Shown one piece after another: positions 25,421-33,382 of a DNA stretch of 64,000 nucleotides. The translations under genes and the position numbers were made by a program. Each line of letters begins with the position of its first letter. Within the stretch, counting starts at the first letter, position 1. The notes below the pieces were generated by a model. That model saw only the letters and a list, made by a program, of their open reading frames with translations, did not search any database and was not told where the DNA came from. This DNA is from Saccharothrix longispora (GTDB taxonomy: Bacteria; Actinomycetota; Actinomycetes; Mycobacteriales; Pseudonocardiaceae): contig NZ_NSDM01000010.1 of the NCBI RefSeq assembly GCF_030852425.1, positions 124,001 through 188,000 on the forward strand, written 5' to 3'.

Positions 25421-25795
25421 ATGAGCGCCGGTCACGACACCGCCCTGTGCGTGATCCGGGACGCCGGGGCGCTGTCGCGGGGGCAGGCGGAGGTGTGGCT
25501 GCACGAGCGCCTGGCCGGCTGGCCGGTGCACGACGTCCTGCGGGTCGAGCTGGTCATCGCCGAACTGCTGGACAACGCGCAGCGCCACGGTGAACCCCAC
25601 TACGTGGTGGAGCTGGTGCTGGACAGGCGGAGCGGGTGCCTCACGATCAGGCTCCGCAACCGCCCCGCGGCCGGCACCACCTCCTGGGACCCGGCAGCCG
25701 GGCTGCTGATCGTCGAGGTGCTCAGCGAGCAGTGGGGTGTCGTGCCGTTGGAGGACAGCACGACCGTCTGGGTCGAGGTGCGGTTCGACGAGTGA
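25421..25795 (+). CDS. RsbW-like ATP-binding protein (HATPase)
   Basis: A 124-residue GHKL ATPase domain of the anti-sigma kinase type. The N-box is AELLDNAQRHG; the C-terminal strands end LIVEVLSEQWGV. Such proteins bind sigma-B-like factors or phosphorylate STAS antagonists. Alone among stress genes carrying SigB/SigF-like promoters, it may regulate that sigma factor; a cognate sigma factor is not in the window. GTG/ATG choice is clear: the ATG at 25421 is followed by the first family strand. Confidence 0.78.
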   Translation: MSAGHDTALCVIRDAGALSRGQAEVWLHERLAGWPVHDVLRVELVIAELLDNAQRHGEPHYVVELVLDRRSGCLTIRLRNRPAAGTTSWDPAAGLLIVEVLSEQWGVVPLEDSTTVWVEVRFDE

Positions 25796-25860
25796 GACCG
25801 GCGGGCGTGGAGCGCCGTGCCGGGACCGCGGTCGCCGCCGCGCCCGCGTGCGCCGGTGCG

Positions 25861-25881
25861 ACCTTGCGATGCCCTGACGAT
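25861..25881. promoter_or_regulatory. Direct-repeat box upstream of the CPBP protease gene
   Basis: ACCTTGCGATG/CCCTGACGAT, two half-sites at 11-bp spacing, 92 bp before the CPBP start. Confidence 0.55.
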
Positions 25882-25972
25882 CACGTCGGGGACGGGTCGA
25901 CCGCCGAGGGCGGGGCAGACCGGGACGTCGGCGGGTGCCGTCGGGACGCGGTCCGCCTCGGGAGGGTGCGCG

Positions 25973-26800
25973 ATGGAGCGGGTGTGGACGGCGCGGGCCG
26001 GCCGCCGGGAGGACCGGTGGACCGGGGACGTGCCCGCAGCGGTGCCCCGGTGGCGCGCGGGTGGTCTGCGGGCCGGTCTCGGGATGCTGCTGCTGTTCGC
26101 GTTCGCGCATCTGGTCGCGCTGGTGTCCGCGTCGTTGGCGGCGGCCCTGTTCGCGCCCGGCCTGTTCACGTCGACGCCCCCCGGTTCGACGACGGCGTTG
26201 TCGGCCTGGTCGTTGTTGGCCCTCGTGGCGGTGCCGGTGGTGGCGGCGGGGGCGACCGCGGTGGTGGGCGTGGCGTTGTCGGCGCGCGGTCCGGCCGAGG
26301 GGCGCGTGCGTCGGGGGTTGGCGTTGCGCTGGGACTGGTCGGATGTGGGGGCGGGGCTCGCGCTCGGCGTGGGCGGCCTGCTGCTGACCGTCCCGGCGGC
26401 CTGGTTGTGGGCGGCGTGGGTGGGGGAGGAGCGCGCCGGTTCGGCGGTCGGTGCGGCGTTCGGCGGCAGGAGCCTGGAGCCGGGTTCCGCGGTGGCGGTG
26501 TTCCTCGTGGTGTGGTTGCTCGCGCCGGCGGTGGAGGAGGTGCTGTTCCGCGGTGTGCTGTGGCGGGCGCTGGAGCACTGGCGGTGGAACCGGTGGTCGA
26601 TCTTCGCGGTCACGTCGGTGGTGTTCGCCGTGGCGCACCTGGAGTGGGCGCGGACCCCCTTGTTGCTGGTGCTGGCGATCCCGATCGGTCTGGCGCGGTT
26701 GCTGACCGGGAACCTGCTCGCCTGCGTCGTGGCCCACCAGGTGAACAACTTCCTGCCGGCCCTCGTCCTGCTGCTCGACGTGCTCGACGTCCTGCCGTGA
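25973..26800 (+). CDS. CPBP-family intramembrane metalloprotease
   Basis: A 275-residue membrane protein with about seven helices and the CPBP/Abi motifs EExxxR (VEEVLFRGVLW) and two conserved His segments (AVAHLEW, VAHQVNN). These enzymes are Rce1-like intramembrane proteases. GGGAGGG is six bases before the ATG. It is the first gene after the direct-repeat box and is followed after 31 bp by a decayed lipoprotein gene. Confidence 0.83.
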   Translation: MERVWTARAGRREDRWTGDVPAAVPRWRAGGLRAGLGMLLLFAFAHLVALVSASLAAALFAPGLFTSTPPGSTTALSAWSLLALVAVPVVAAGATAVVGVALSARGPAEGRVRRGLALRWDWSDVGAGLALGVGGLLLTVPAAWLWAAWVGEERAGSAVGAAFGGRSLEPGSAVAVFLVVWLLAPAVEEVLFRGVLWRALEHWRWNRWSIFAVTSVVFAVAHLEWARTPLLLVLAIPIGLARLLTGNLLACVVAHQVNNFLPALVLLLDVLDVLP

Positions 26801-26831
26801 CCGTCCGCGGAGAATCCCGGGAGGAGGACGG

Positions 26832-27320
26832 GTGACGCGGGCGAGCCGCTCACGACGGCTGCGCACCTCGGCTTGCGCCGCCGTCCTGCTGTCGGGCGCC
26901 TGCGCCGCGGCACCCCCGGCCGGACCCGTCTGCGACACCGCCGACCCGAGGATCGGGATCGCCGCGGAGGGCGAGGCGGACGAGCGGGGCGCGCACGTGC
27001 CCTTGCCGTTCACCAACACGAGCGCGACGACGTGCTCCCCGAGGGCGCTCCGACCGTCGTCCACCTGCACCGGCCCGGCGGTGAACCGATCGGCGCGCCC
27101 ACCCGACGCCTGCCCGGCGACCGGGACGTCACCCTGGAGGTCGGCGAGACGGCATCGGCCGTCCTGCTGCTGTCGACCGAGCCGCTCCGCACGCCGGGGT
27201 GTCCGCGAGTGCCGGTGGCCGGTGTGGGCGCCACCCCTCCGGGCAGCGCGCACCGGGTGTTCCTGGCCCCGTCGGTCCGGACCGGGGCCACAGCGGCCCG
27301 CCGAAACCGTGAGGCGCGAT
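26832..27320 (+). pseudogene. Frameshifted DUF4232 lipoprotein
   Basis: Starts with a lipoprotein signal (LLSGAC) and the DUF4232 hallmark GAHVPLPFTNTSATTC, then loses frame. The other frame continues GAPTVVHLHRPGGEPIG and VTLEVGETASAVLLLS, matching the intact DUF4232 lipoprotein at 32.8 kb. One missing C in the CCCC run at 27037-27040 would restore the frame. The C-terminal end then runs on past the expected stop. Either a real pseudogene or a homopolymer error. Confidence 0.75.
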
Positions 27321-27325
27321 CGGAC

Positions 27326-27346
27326 CGCAAGGTGATCGCAAGGTGG
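27326..27346. promoter_or_regulatory. Direct-repeat box upstream of the zinc-ribbon gene
   Basis: CGCAAGGTGAT/CGCAAGGTGG: the two nine-base half-sites are identical at 11-bp spacing, 130 bp before the small zinc-ribbon gene. Confidence 0.5.
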
Positions 27347-27476
27347 ATCGGCGGCGTTGTCGGCCACAGTGGTGGGGGTCCGCGAGACCATGAGGGTGCA
27401 CGACCGGGTGTCGGCCGCAAAGGCGCGGCCGACACCCGCCCCACCGTTCCCCGTCAGGAAGTCGATTACCGGTACC

Positions 27477-27662
27477 GTGACCGCCATCCCCGTCGAGCAC
27501 GGCGCTGTCGCCCTGCTGCTGATCTGTGACGACTGCGGTCGCGGCCTCGACGGCGGTGCCGTGCGCGAGGAGTGGATCGTGCTGTGGCACCGGGCGGTCG
27601 TGGAGGGCTGGACGGGGCGTGACCGGGCGATCGGACCGCACCGCTGCCGCTCCTGCGCGTGA
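27477..27662 (+). CDS. Small zinc-ribbon protein
   Basis: A 61-residue protein with CDDC in its first third and CRSC at the very end, a likely zinc site, around a Trp-rich middle (EEWIVLWHRAVVEGWTG). I do not recognise a named family. The GTG at 27477 is chosen because earlier codons are low complexity and overlap the promoter box. It stands alone between the broken lipoprotein gene and the convergent HesB-like pair. Confidence 0.5.
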   Translation: MTAIPVEHGAVALLLICDDCGRGLDGGAVREEWIVLWHRAVVEGWTGRDRAIGPHRCRSCA

Positions 27663-27827
27663 ACCGCCCCGGCGCGCGGCTTCCGCGAAGACCACCGCGC
27701 CGACGACCGCGGTGCGGCGGCACCCGCGCGGGCCCGCCGGCGGCCCGACAGCGGAACGGCCGGCCCCGTCGGGACCGGCCGAATCACCGCTGCGACACCG
27801 CCCGCCGCTCGTCGAGGCGCCCGGTCG

Positions 27828-28109
27828 TCACCGGTCGCTGATCGAGAAGCGGAAGCGCCCGTCGACGTCCATGCGCACGTCCAGCAGCTTGTCCCGCAGG
27901 TAGCGGGCCGCGTCCGGCGCCAGGAAGACCCGGCCGCCGGACGGCGCGGTGACCACTTCCTCCTGCGACACGGGGTGGGCGGTGACGGCCAGGGTGATCG
28001 CCTGCACGCCGTCCCGGTCGGACCAGCCGATCCGCAGGCCGCCGCCCCCGTCCGCCGCGCGGGACAGGTCGCCGATCACCGCGCCGGCCGCGTGCGTGAT
28101 GTCCAGCAC
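27828..28109 (-). CDS. HesB-like protein without cysteines (second of pair)
   Basis: A 93-residue protein with the HesB/IscA-like fold pattern, ending GGRVFLAPDAARYLRDKLLDVRMD as in actinobacterial HesB-like proteins. The cysteines that bind Fe-S clusters in true IscA/HesB are absent. GAGGAG precedes the GTG. It follows its paralogue after 11 bp in one transcript. Function unknown; the pair is within the stress island. Confidence 0.7.
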   Translation of the reverse strand: MLDITHAAGAVIGDLSRAADGGGGLRIGWSDRDGVQAITLAVTAHPVSQEEVVTAPSGGRVFLAPDAARYLRDKLLDVRMDVDGRFRFSISDR

Positions 28110-28120
28110 CGGGACTCCTC

Positions 28121-28408
28121 TCAGGCCTGGGGGTAGACGCCGAAGTGGACACGTCCGGCGTGGCGCTTGCGCACGTCGAGGACCTTGTCCGCCAACCGCT
28201 GCGCTGCGCGGGCGTCCAGGAAGACGCGCGTGTCGCCGCGGACCACGATCACGTCGCCGACCTCGGGCTTCGGCCGGATCGCCAGGTCGAAGTCGCGGTC
28301 GTGCGCCCGCGCGGCCGCGGCGATCCGCAGGCCGCCCTGGCGGCCCACACCGGTGGCGGTGGTCAGTTCGTCGATGGCCTGTGCGGCGGTGTTGTCGATG
28401 TCGAGCAC
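28121..28408 (-). CDS. HesB-like protein without cysteines (first of pair)
   Basis: A 95-residue paralogue of the next gene: MLDIDNTAAQAIDELTTATG, GGLRIAAAA, and DTRVFLDARAAQRLADKVLD follow the HesB-like template, again with no cysteine. A perfect GGAGGT lies five bases before the GTG. A direct-repeat box stands 86 bp upstream in forward orientation. Tandem cysteine-free copies suggest a structural or binding role in stress rather than Fe-S assembly. Confidence 0.72.
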   Translation of the reverse strand: MLDIDNTAAQAIDELTTATGVGRQGGLRIAAAARAHDRDFDLAIRPKPEVGDVIVVRGDTRVFLDARAAQRLADKVLDVRKRHAGRVHFGVYPQA

Positions 28409-28493
28409 GGTCGACCTCCTCCGTCGTGGGGCTTGTCCCGTCTTCGCCGACACTATGCGGCCGCCCGATCGATCGAGGGTGATCACGTTGCAC

Positions 28494-28513
28494 CGCAAGG
28501 AGATCGTCAGGAT
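28494..28513 (-). promoter_or_regulatory. Direct-repeat box upstream of the HesB-like pair
   Basis: On the minus strand CCTGACGATCT/CCTTGCGG: half-sites at 11-bp spacing, 86 bp before the first HesB-like start. Confidence 0.55.
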
Positions 28514-28584
28514 CGGGTGCGGCGGGCGCGCATCGTGAGGTCGTCGTCGGGCGCGTCCGGACCGGCAGGTGCGCCGGGGACCGC

Positions 28585-28800
28585 TCAGGCGACGACCCGC
28601 AGGCGGGTGAGCCGGTGGTGGGCGAGCCGGTGCAGCATCTCGGCGAGGGCTTCCCCGGCGACCTGGCCCTCGAGGTCCCGTCGGGCGGCGAGCACGGTGT
28701 CGGTCACGACCTCGCGGGGCAGGACGTCGTGGAACTCGGCGGTCAGCCGGCCGATCGCCTCCAGGCAGTACCGGTCGGCTCGGGCGTCTTGAGTGATCAC
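28585..28800 (-). CDS. Small three-helix-bundle (DUF3562-like) protein
   Basis: A 71-residue all-helical protein (YCLEAIGRLTAEFHDVLPRE, then a C-terminal helix LAEMLHRLAHHRL) like the three-helix dimerisation proteins common beside actinobacterial stress genes. GGGAGA precedes the GTG at 28800. It is divergent from the universal stress protein across a 215-bp region with two direct-repeat boxes. Confidence 0.6.
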   Translation of the reverse strand: MITQDARADRYCLEAIGRLTAEFHDVLPREVVTDTVLAARRDLEGQVAGEALAEMLHRLAHHRLTRLRVVA

Positions 28801-28859
28801 GGGTTTCTCCCACGTCCGCGGTTGCTCCCTCCAGGATGCCCGCGCCGCAGGGCTTCCGA

Positions 28860-28948
28860 CCTGACGACTGACTGACGATGGGACCCGACGGTGGGACGGG
28901 CCGGTGCCGCAAGCCGGCCGCAAGGTTCCCGTTCCCGAGCACGGGAAC
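28860..28948 (+). promoter_or_regulatory. Two direct-repeat boxes and SigB-like promoter of the USP gene
   Basis: Box one is CCTGACGACTG/ACTGACGAT (28860-28880); box two is CGCAAGCCGGC/CGCAAGGTT (28908-28927). The second overlaps a -35 GGTT (28924-28927) spaced 15 bases from GGGAAC (28943-28948). The same layout recurs at 31879-31919. Confidence 0.6.
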
Positions 28949-29015
28949 CCGATCGGGGGACGGGGGGAGTGGGCGATCGCCGGAGAGCGGTTCGACCGGG
29001 GCGGTGGGAGGGGTC

Positions 29016-29936
29016 GTGGACGTGGTGGACAACGCGATCGTGGTCGGTGTGGACGGGGCCGAGGCGTCGGAGCGGGCGGCGCTGTGGGCGGCGCGGCAGG
29101 CGGCCGTCTTCGGCGAGCCGCTGGTGCTGGTGCACGCGGTGCGGTGGTCGATGCACACGCAGGCGCACCTGCACGCGCCGGTGCCCCTCGGCGCGATCCA
29201 CCCGGGTGTCGGCGAGGAGCCGGTGCGGCAGTGGGCCCGGGACGTGCTGGACGGGCTCGCCGAGCGCTGCCGTGCAGCGGCGGGCGTCGAGGTTCGCACC
29301 GAGGTGGCCTCCGGCGATCCGGCGGACGCGGTGATCCTCGGCGCGGAGCGGGTGGCGTTCGTGGCGGTCGGGCACTCCGAGCGGGGCGGGGTGGCGCGGT
29401 TCCTGCTGGGGTCGACCGCGGAGCGGCTCACGCGAGCCTGTCCGTGGCCGGTGGTGGTGGTCCGCGACGGGGTTCCGCTCGACGGGCGGCACACCGGTGC
29501 CCCGGTGGTGGTAGGGGTGGACGGTACGCCGGTCAGCGGTCGAGCCGTCCGCTTCGCGTTCGGGTTCGCGGCCCGGCACGACGCCGAGGTGGTGGTCGTG
29601 CACGCCTCCAGCGGTGAGGTGACCACCGAGGTCGAGCCGGTGGAGACCCACGAGGAGGCGGCGCTGCGCGAGGGGACCGGCCCGGTGGGCACCGAGCTGG
29701 TGGAGTGCGCGCGGCGTCACCCCGCCGTGCGGTACCGGCTGGTCCACGCGGCGGCCCCGCCGGTCGACGCGCTGCTCGCCGCGTCCGCCGGAGCCGGTCT
29801 GCTGGTCGTCGGCAGCCACGGCAAGGGCGCGGTGCGCCGGACCCTGCTCGGGTCGGTCAGCCACGAGGTGATCGACCACGCGCCGTGCCCGGTGGCGGTG
29901 CTGCCCCCGCGGACCGCGGATGCCCGCGAACGCTGA
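29016..29936 (+). CDS. Tandem universal stress protein (UspA family)
   Basis: A 306-residue protein with two USP domains (about 1-145 and 150-295). Each starts IVVGVDG / VVVGVDGT and each keeps the ATP-binding glycine pattern (VGHSERGGVARFLLGSTAE; VGSHGKGAVRRTLLGSVS). Such proteins aid survival in hypoxia and stationary phase. GTG at 29016 follows GGGAGGGG; GTGs at 29022 and 29025 are alternatives. The promoter carries two direct-repeat boxes and a SigB-like -35/-10. Confidence 0.85.
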   Translation: MDVVDNAIVVGVDGAEASERAALWAARQAAVFGEPLVLVHAVRWSMHTQAHLHAPVPLGAIHPGVGEEPVRQWARDVLDGLAERCRAAAGVEVRTEVASGDPADAVILGAERVAFVAVGHSERGGVARFLLGSTAERLTRACPWPVVVVRDGVPLDGRHTGAPVVVGVDGTPVSGRAVRFAFGFAARHDAEVVVVHASSGEVTTEVEPVETHEEAALREGTGPVGTELVECARRHPAVRYRLVHAAAPPVDALLAASAGAGLLVVGSHGKGAVRRTLLGSVSHEVIDHAPCPVAVLPPRTADARER

Positions 29937-30006
29937 GGGCGGCGGGTGCGCCCCCCACCGGGAGTGGCAGGGCCACCGAACACGACGCGCGACCGGGAGG
30001 AACCCC

Positions 30007-30211
30007 GTGACGACCCGGTGGTCACCCCCGACGGCTCCGACGGGCCGCGTGGTTGGTCGCGTCGCCGTTCGTGCTCGGCTACCGGGCACGGGGCCACGCC
30101 CCGGAGGCGATCGGCAACGACGTCGTGGTGGGCCTGCTCGTCTTCGTGCCGGCCGTGGCCGGCGCCCTGGCGGCCTACTGCGGGCCGCGCGTGCGGGGCA
30201 CCCCGCCGTGA
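30007..30211 (+). pseudogene. Frameshifted small SPW-repeat protein
   Basis: A GTG with GGGAGGA before it begins MTTRWSPPTAPTG; the next frame continues AAWLVASPFVLGYRA and NDVVVGLLVFVPAVAG, resembling the second half of the SPW-type protein at 32.0 kb. A one-base indel near 30044 would join them into a 67-residue single-repeat membrane protein. The rest of the 400-bp gap before the YetF gene shows nothing. Confidence 0.5.
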
Positions 30212-30338
30212 AGTGCGCCCGCCGCCACGACGCGCGGCGATGCCGCGTTCGAGGCCGGCAACGGGGCTGCCGGCCCGCTCGTCCTGTCGGAGGCGTCGCG
30301 AGGGCCGTGCCGGACCGGTAGCGGTCGCGCCGGGGCCG

Positions 30339-30857
30339 TCAGCCCCGCGGCACGTCGGGCACGTCGTCGAGCGCGTCGAGCCCACCGGCCGACGACGCCG
30401 GGATGACGCTGAACGAGCCGTCGGTCTCCAGGACGACCGCCGCGACCCGGTCCAGGCCGCCCACCCCCTGCGACCGCACCGCCTGCCACACCTCGCTCCG
30501 GCTGACGCGCTGCTCGCGCAGTTCCCGGTCGCGCAACCGCCCCTGCCACACCAGCAGCGTCGGTGTCGACTTCACCGCCCGGCGGAACAGCCCCACCCGC
30601 ACCGAGGTCCAGGCGACGGCGAACTGGGCGCCGATCAGCAGCGCCAGCGCCAGCACCCCCTCGGCCAGCGCCACGTCGGAGGTGAGCAGCACGGTGGCCA
30701 GGGTGGAGCCCAGCGCGACCGTGGCCACCAGGTCGAAGGCGTTCATCTTGGCCAGCGTCCGCTTGCCCGACAGGCGCAGCAGCACCACGAGCGCCGCGTA
30801 GGCGCACACGCCGACGACCACGACGCGCAGCAGTCCGTTCCAGGAGTCGAAGAACAT
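30339..30857 (-). CDS. YetF/DUF421-family membrane protein
   Basis: A 172-residue protein with three N-terminal membrane helices (LVVLLRLSGKRTLAKMNAFDLVATVALGS is the family core, seen at residues 23-51) and a soluble YetF C-terminal domain. Family members are linked to sporulation and envelope stress; the biochemical role is unknown. Divergent from the PCuAC-like lipoprotein gene, 120 bp away, and possibly served by the same direct-repeat box. Confidence 0.83.
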   Translation of the reverse strand: MFFDSWNGLLRVVVVGVCAYAALVVLLRLSGKRTLAKMNAFDLVATVALGSTLATVLLTSDVALAEGVLALALLIGAQFAVAWTSVRVGLFRRAVKSTPTLLVWQGRLRDRELREQRVSRSEVWQAVRSQGVGGLDRVAAVVLETDGSFSVIPASSAGGLDALDDVPDVPRG

Positions 30858-30909
30858 TCCCCACGCCTACCCGCCGCACCCGGACGGCACACGCGCGCGA
30901 CGGGCCCCG

Positions 30910-30970
30910 ACCTTGCGATCGGCTGACAGCCCGACCGCGGTGCGCCGGTGCGGGCCGCCACCGGGTAGCC
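30910..30970 (+). promoter_or_regulatory. Direct-repeat box and GGGTAG -10 before the PCuAC-like gene
   Basis: ACCTTGCGATC/GGCTGACAGC (30910-30930) followed 53 bases from its start by GGGTAGCC (30963). The same box-to--10 distance (54) occurs at 33383. Confidence 0.55.
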
Positions 30971-30977
30971 GCTGGAC

Positions 30978-31847
30978 ATGGACGGTATCCGGACACTCGC
31001 GCTCCTCGGGGCGACGTCGCTGGTGCTGGCGGGCTGCGGAGAACCCCAGCAGGTGCTGCGGAGCGGCACGATGGGCGCCAACGGGCAGGTGGGCGAGGTG
31101 GTGCTGCGCAACGTCCTGGTCGAAGCACCCCCGGGCGGCCCGTGGCGGGCCGGTGACGACGCCGACGTGACGTTGACGCTGCTCACCGACGCCGACCGGC
31201 CGGACGCGCTGGTCGCGGCGAGCACCGACAGCGCCGCCGACGTCGAACTGCTGGCCGACCGGGACTGCGACGGCCGCAGCGAGCAGGTGGACCGCATCCG
31301 CCTGCCCGCAGAGGGTGCGGTGGTCGAGCCCGGCAGCGTCGACACGGCCTACCACCTGCGGATCGTCGACTTCACCCGCGAGGTGCTCGCGGGCACGACC
31401 ATCCCGCTCACCTTCACCTTCACCTTCGCCGACGCCGGCCGGACCACCCTGGACGTGCCGGTGGAGGTCGTCGGCGACGGTGACGTGCCACCGCCGGTCA
31501 CGTGCCCGGCGGCCCCGTCGCCGACACCCGACACCACCACTGCGACCACCACTGCGACCACCACTGCGACCACCACTGCGACCACCACTGCGACCACACC
31601 CGGCACGTCGCCCTCGCGGCCCGACACGGTCCTGCGCGGCCGGGTGCAGGCCGGTGTCGAACCGGGGTGCCTGGTGCTGGCGACCGACCGGGGCCTGTTC
31701 CTGCTCCTGGGAGGCGACGAGGACGTGCTCCGCGCGGGAGCCGACGTCGTCGTGGACGGCACCGCCCGGCCGGACCAGGCCACGACCTGCCAGCAGGGGA
31801 CCCCGTTCGCCGTCACCGAGGCGCGGATCGCCCCCACGACCCGGTGA
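30978..31847 (+). CDS. PCuAC-like lipoprotein with Thr/Ala repeat linker
   Basis: A 289-residue lipoprotein (lipobox LVLAGC). Residues 40-165 have the immunoglobulin-like fold of copper chaperone PCu(A)C (RNVLVEAPP, DADVTLTLL, VVEPG, FTFTFADAG...VPVEV), but the Met/His copper ligands of that family are not seen. A linker of five TTTA repeats leads to a C-terminal domain of about 75 residues with two cysteines. A related protein is encoded at 33.45 kb. Copper binding is therefore doubtful. Confidence 0.65.
   Translation: MDGIRTLALLGATSLVLAGCGEPQQVLRSGTMGANGQVGEVVLRNVLVEAPPGGPWRAGDDADVTLTLLTDADRPDALVAASTDSAADVELLADRDCDGRSEQVDRIRLPAEGAVVEPGSVDTAYHLRIVDFTREVLAGTTIPLTFTFTFADAGRTTLDVPVEVVGDGDVPPPVTCPAAPSPTPDTTTATTTATTTATTTATTTATTPGTSPSRPDTVLRGRVQAGVEPGCLVLATDRGLFLLLGGDEDVLRAGADVVVDGTARPDQATTCQQGTPFAVTEARIAPTTR
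31533..31592. repeat. Five tandem 12-bp units
   Basis: Five exact copies of ACCACCACTGCG encode a TTTA-repeat linker in the lipoprotein. Exact DNA identity suggests recent slippage and possible length variation. Confidence 0.9.
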
Positions 31848-31878
31848 GGCGGCGCAGGACCGGCGCACCGGGCGCAGC

Positions 31879-31919
31879 CGCAAGGTGGCCGCAAGGTTCT
31901 CGTCGGACGCGCCGGGAAC
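31879..31919 (+). promoter_or_regulatory. Direct-repeat box and SigB-like promoter before the SPW gene
   Basis: CGCAAGGTGGC/CGCAAGGTT (31879-31898) overlapping GGTT (31895-31898), then 15 bases to GGGAAC (31914-31919): the same layout as the USP promoter. Confidence 0.6.
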
Positions 31920-31962
31920 CCGACCGGCGACGACCGGCGCCGAGGACGGAGGAGGCGGTTCG

Positions 31963-32022
31963 ATGGCGATGCGCGGGAGTCCGGCCACGGCCCTCCGGTC
32001 GGCGACGAGTGCCGAGAGGTGA
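31963..32022 (+). CDS. 19-residue leader peptide
   Basis: A short frame MAMRGSPATALRSATSAER with GGAGGAGG seven bases before its ATG. Its stop overlaps the ribosome site of the SPW gene, whose GTG begins five bases later, suggesting translational coupling. No conservation can be judged here. Confidence 0.35.
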   Translation: MAMRGSPATALRSATSAER

Positions 32023-32026
32023 CGTC

Positions 32027-32509
32027 GTGGTCCGCCGGCGGCCCGACGAACCGGACTACCGGCTCGCCGCGCGGGCGACCGCCCGCACGGGCGCGCCCGG
32101 TACGGGCACGGCGGTGGCCGCCGCCGGGGTGTGGCTCGTGCTCGCCCCGTCGGTCATGGAGTACCCGGAGCCGGACGCGGTGGTCCACGACGGCGTGCTC
32201 GGTGCCGTGATCGCGATCGTCGCGATCACGGGTGCCGCCGCACCGCGCGCCGCGGCCTGGGCGAGCGGCGCCACCGCGCTGCTCGGCCTGTGGGGAGCGG
32301 TCTCGCCGTTCGCGCTCGACCACGGCCCCACCCGCCCGGTGGTGGTGAACGAGGTCGTGGTCGGCGCGGTGGTGACCGTGCTGTCGCTGACCGGCGTGGC
32401 GGTGGCGGTGGAGCGGTCGTGCGCGCGGCGCGCGGCGCGGGCGAGGCCGTCGCGGCGCGAGCGGCGTCGTGCGCTTTCCCACCGGTACGTCGACGAGGAG
32501 GTCCGATGA
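32027..32509 (+). CDS. SPW-repeat membrane protein
   Basis: A 160-residue protein with four hydrophobic segments and two copies of the SPW-type pattern: GVWLVLAPSVMEY then DGVLGAVIAIVAITG, and WGAVSPFALDHG then NEVVVGAVVTVLSLTG. Charged termini suggest both ends are cytoplasmic. Function unknown, but such proteins occur beside actinobacterial stress genes. AGAGGTGA precedes the GTG; a GTG at 32009 is possible. It overlaps the next gene by four bases. Confidence 0.7.
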   Translation: MVRRRPDEPDYRLAARATARTGAPGTGTAVAAAGVWLVLAPSVMEYPEPDAVVHDGVLGAVIAIVAITGAAAPRAAAWASGATALLGLWGAVSPFALDHGPTRPVVVNEVVVGAVVTVLSLTGVAVAVERSCARRAARARPSRRERRRALSHRYVDEEVR

Positions 32510-32754
32510 CGCGTCTCGTGGGGTTGTGCCTGGTGGCGGGTGTGCTGCTGGCCGGGGTGCTGTTCCCGCCCGAACCACGCACCGCCTGCGTCGGGGCCGG
32601 ACCGCCCCGGCTGTGCGGCACCGGCAACCTGTACGGCGGCACCGCGCCCGCGCACACCTGGTTCGACGCCATGACCGAGATCCACACCGGACTGCCCGTG
32701 ACACCCCTCCCGCCGGTGGCCGAGGGCTTCCGCGCGAAGCCCGGCGACCGGTGA
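32506..32754 (+). CDS. Small secreted protein
   Basis: An 82-residue protein with an N-terminal signal peptide or anchor (MTRLVGLCLVAGVLLAGVLF) and two cysteines in the mature part (TACVGAGPPRLCGTG), likely disulfide bonded outside the cell. No family recognised. GAGGAGG precedes the ATG, which overlaps the SPW stop (ATGA). Confidence 0.55.
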   Translation: MTRLVGLCLVAGVLLAGVLFPPEPRTACVGAGPPRLCGTGNLYGGTAPAHTWFDAMTEIHTGLPVTPLPPVAEGFRAKPGDR

Positions 32755-32799
32755 GCGGAACCCGCGCGTCGACCCTTCCCCGGAACGGAGGATTCGCCG

Positions 32800-33378
32800 A
32801 TGTCCCACACCACCACCGTCATCGGTTCGTGCCTGGCCGTGACGCTGCTCGGGGGCTGCGGCAGCGGCCCGGTCGGCCAACCGGGCACCGCGCCGGTCAC
32901 CACCGGCGCGACGAGCGCCGACACCCGGAGCGACGTCACGGGGCACGAGCGGTGCCTCGTCCCCACCCTGGGCGTGAGCCTCGGACCGGGCGACAACGAC
33001 ATGCGGGGCGCCCACCTGCCCCTGAGGTTCACCAACACCGCCTCGCGGGCGTGCACGCTGCACGGCGCCCCCGGCGTCTCCTACGTCACCGGTGAGGGCG
33101 GCGAGCAGATCGGACTGCCCGCCGAACGGGACACCGACGGCCCGGTGGTGACGCTGGCGCCGGGCGAGACCGCGTCGGCCGGGTTGTTCCTGTCCAGCGC
33201 GCCGCGCAAGACACCCGACTGCGACCAGGTCGCGGTAGGCGGCCTGCGGGTCCACCCGCCGGGCACCACCGAACCGGTGTTCGTCGACCACGAGGGCACG
33301 GCGTGCGCGCCACCGCTGGACGGCCCCTTCCTCGAAGTCGGGCCGGTCGAGCCGGGCGCCGACAACACCGGTGCCTGA
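32800..33378 (+). CDS. DUF4232 lipoprotein
   Basis: A 192-residue lipoprotein (lipobox TLLGGC) with one DUF4232 domain: CLVPTLGVSLGPG, GAHLPLRFTNTASRACTLHG, and TLAPGETASAGLFLS. This domain is a beta-sandwich found in actinobacterial surface lipoproteins of unknown role. It is the intact counterpart of the frameshifted gene at 26.8 kb. It is the last of three closely spaced plus-strand genes. Confidence 0.8.
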   Translation: MSHTTTVIGSCLAVTLLGGCGSGPVGQPGTAPVTTGATSADTRSDVTGHERCLVPTLGVSLGPGDNDMRGAHLPLRFTNTASRACTLHGAPGVSYVTGEGGEQIGLPAERDTDGPVVTLAPGETASAGLFLSSAPRKTPDCDQVAVGGLRVHPPGTTEPVFVDHEGTACAPPLDGPFLEVGPVEPGADNTGA

Positions 33379-33382
33379 CGGG

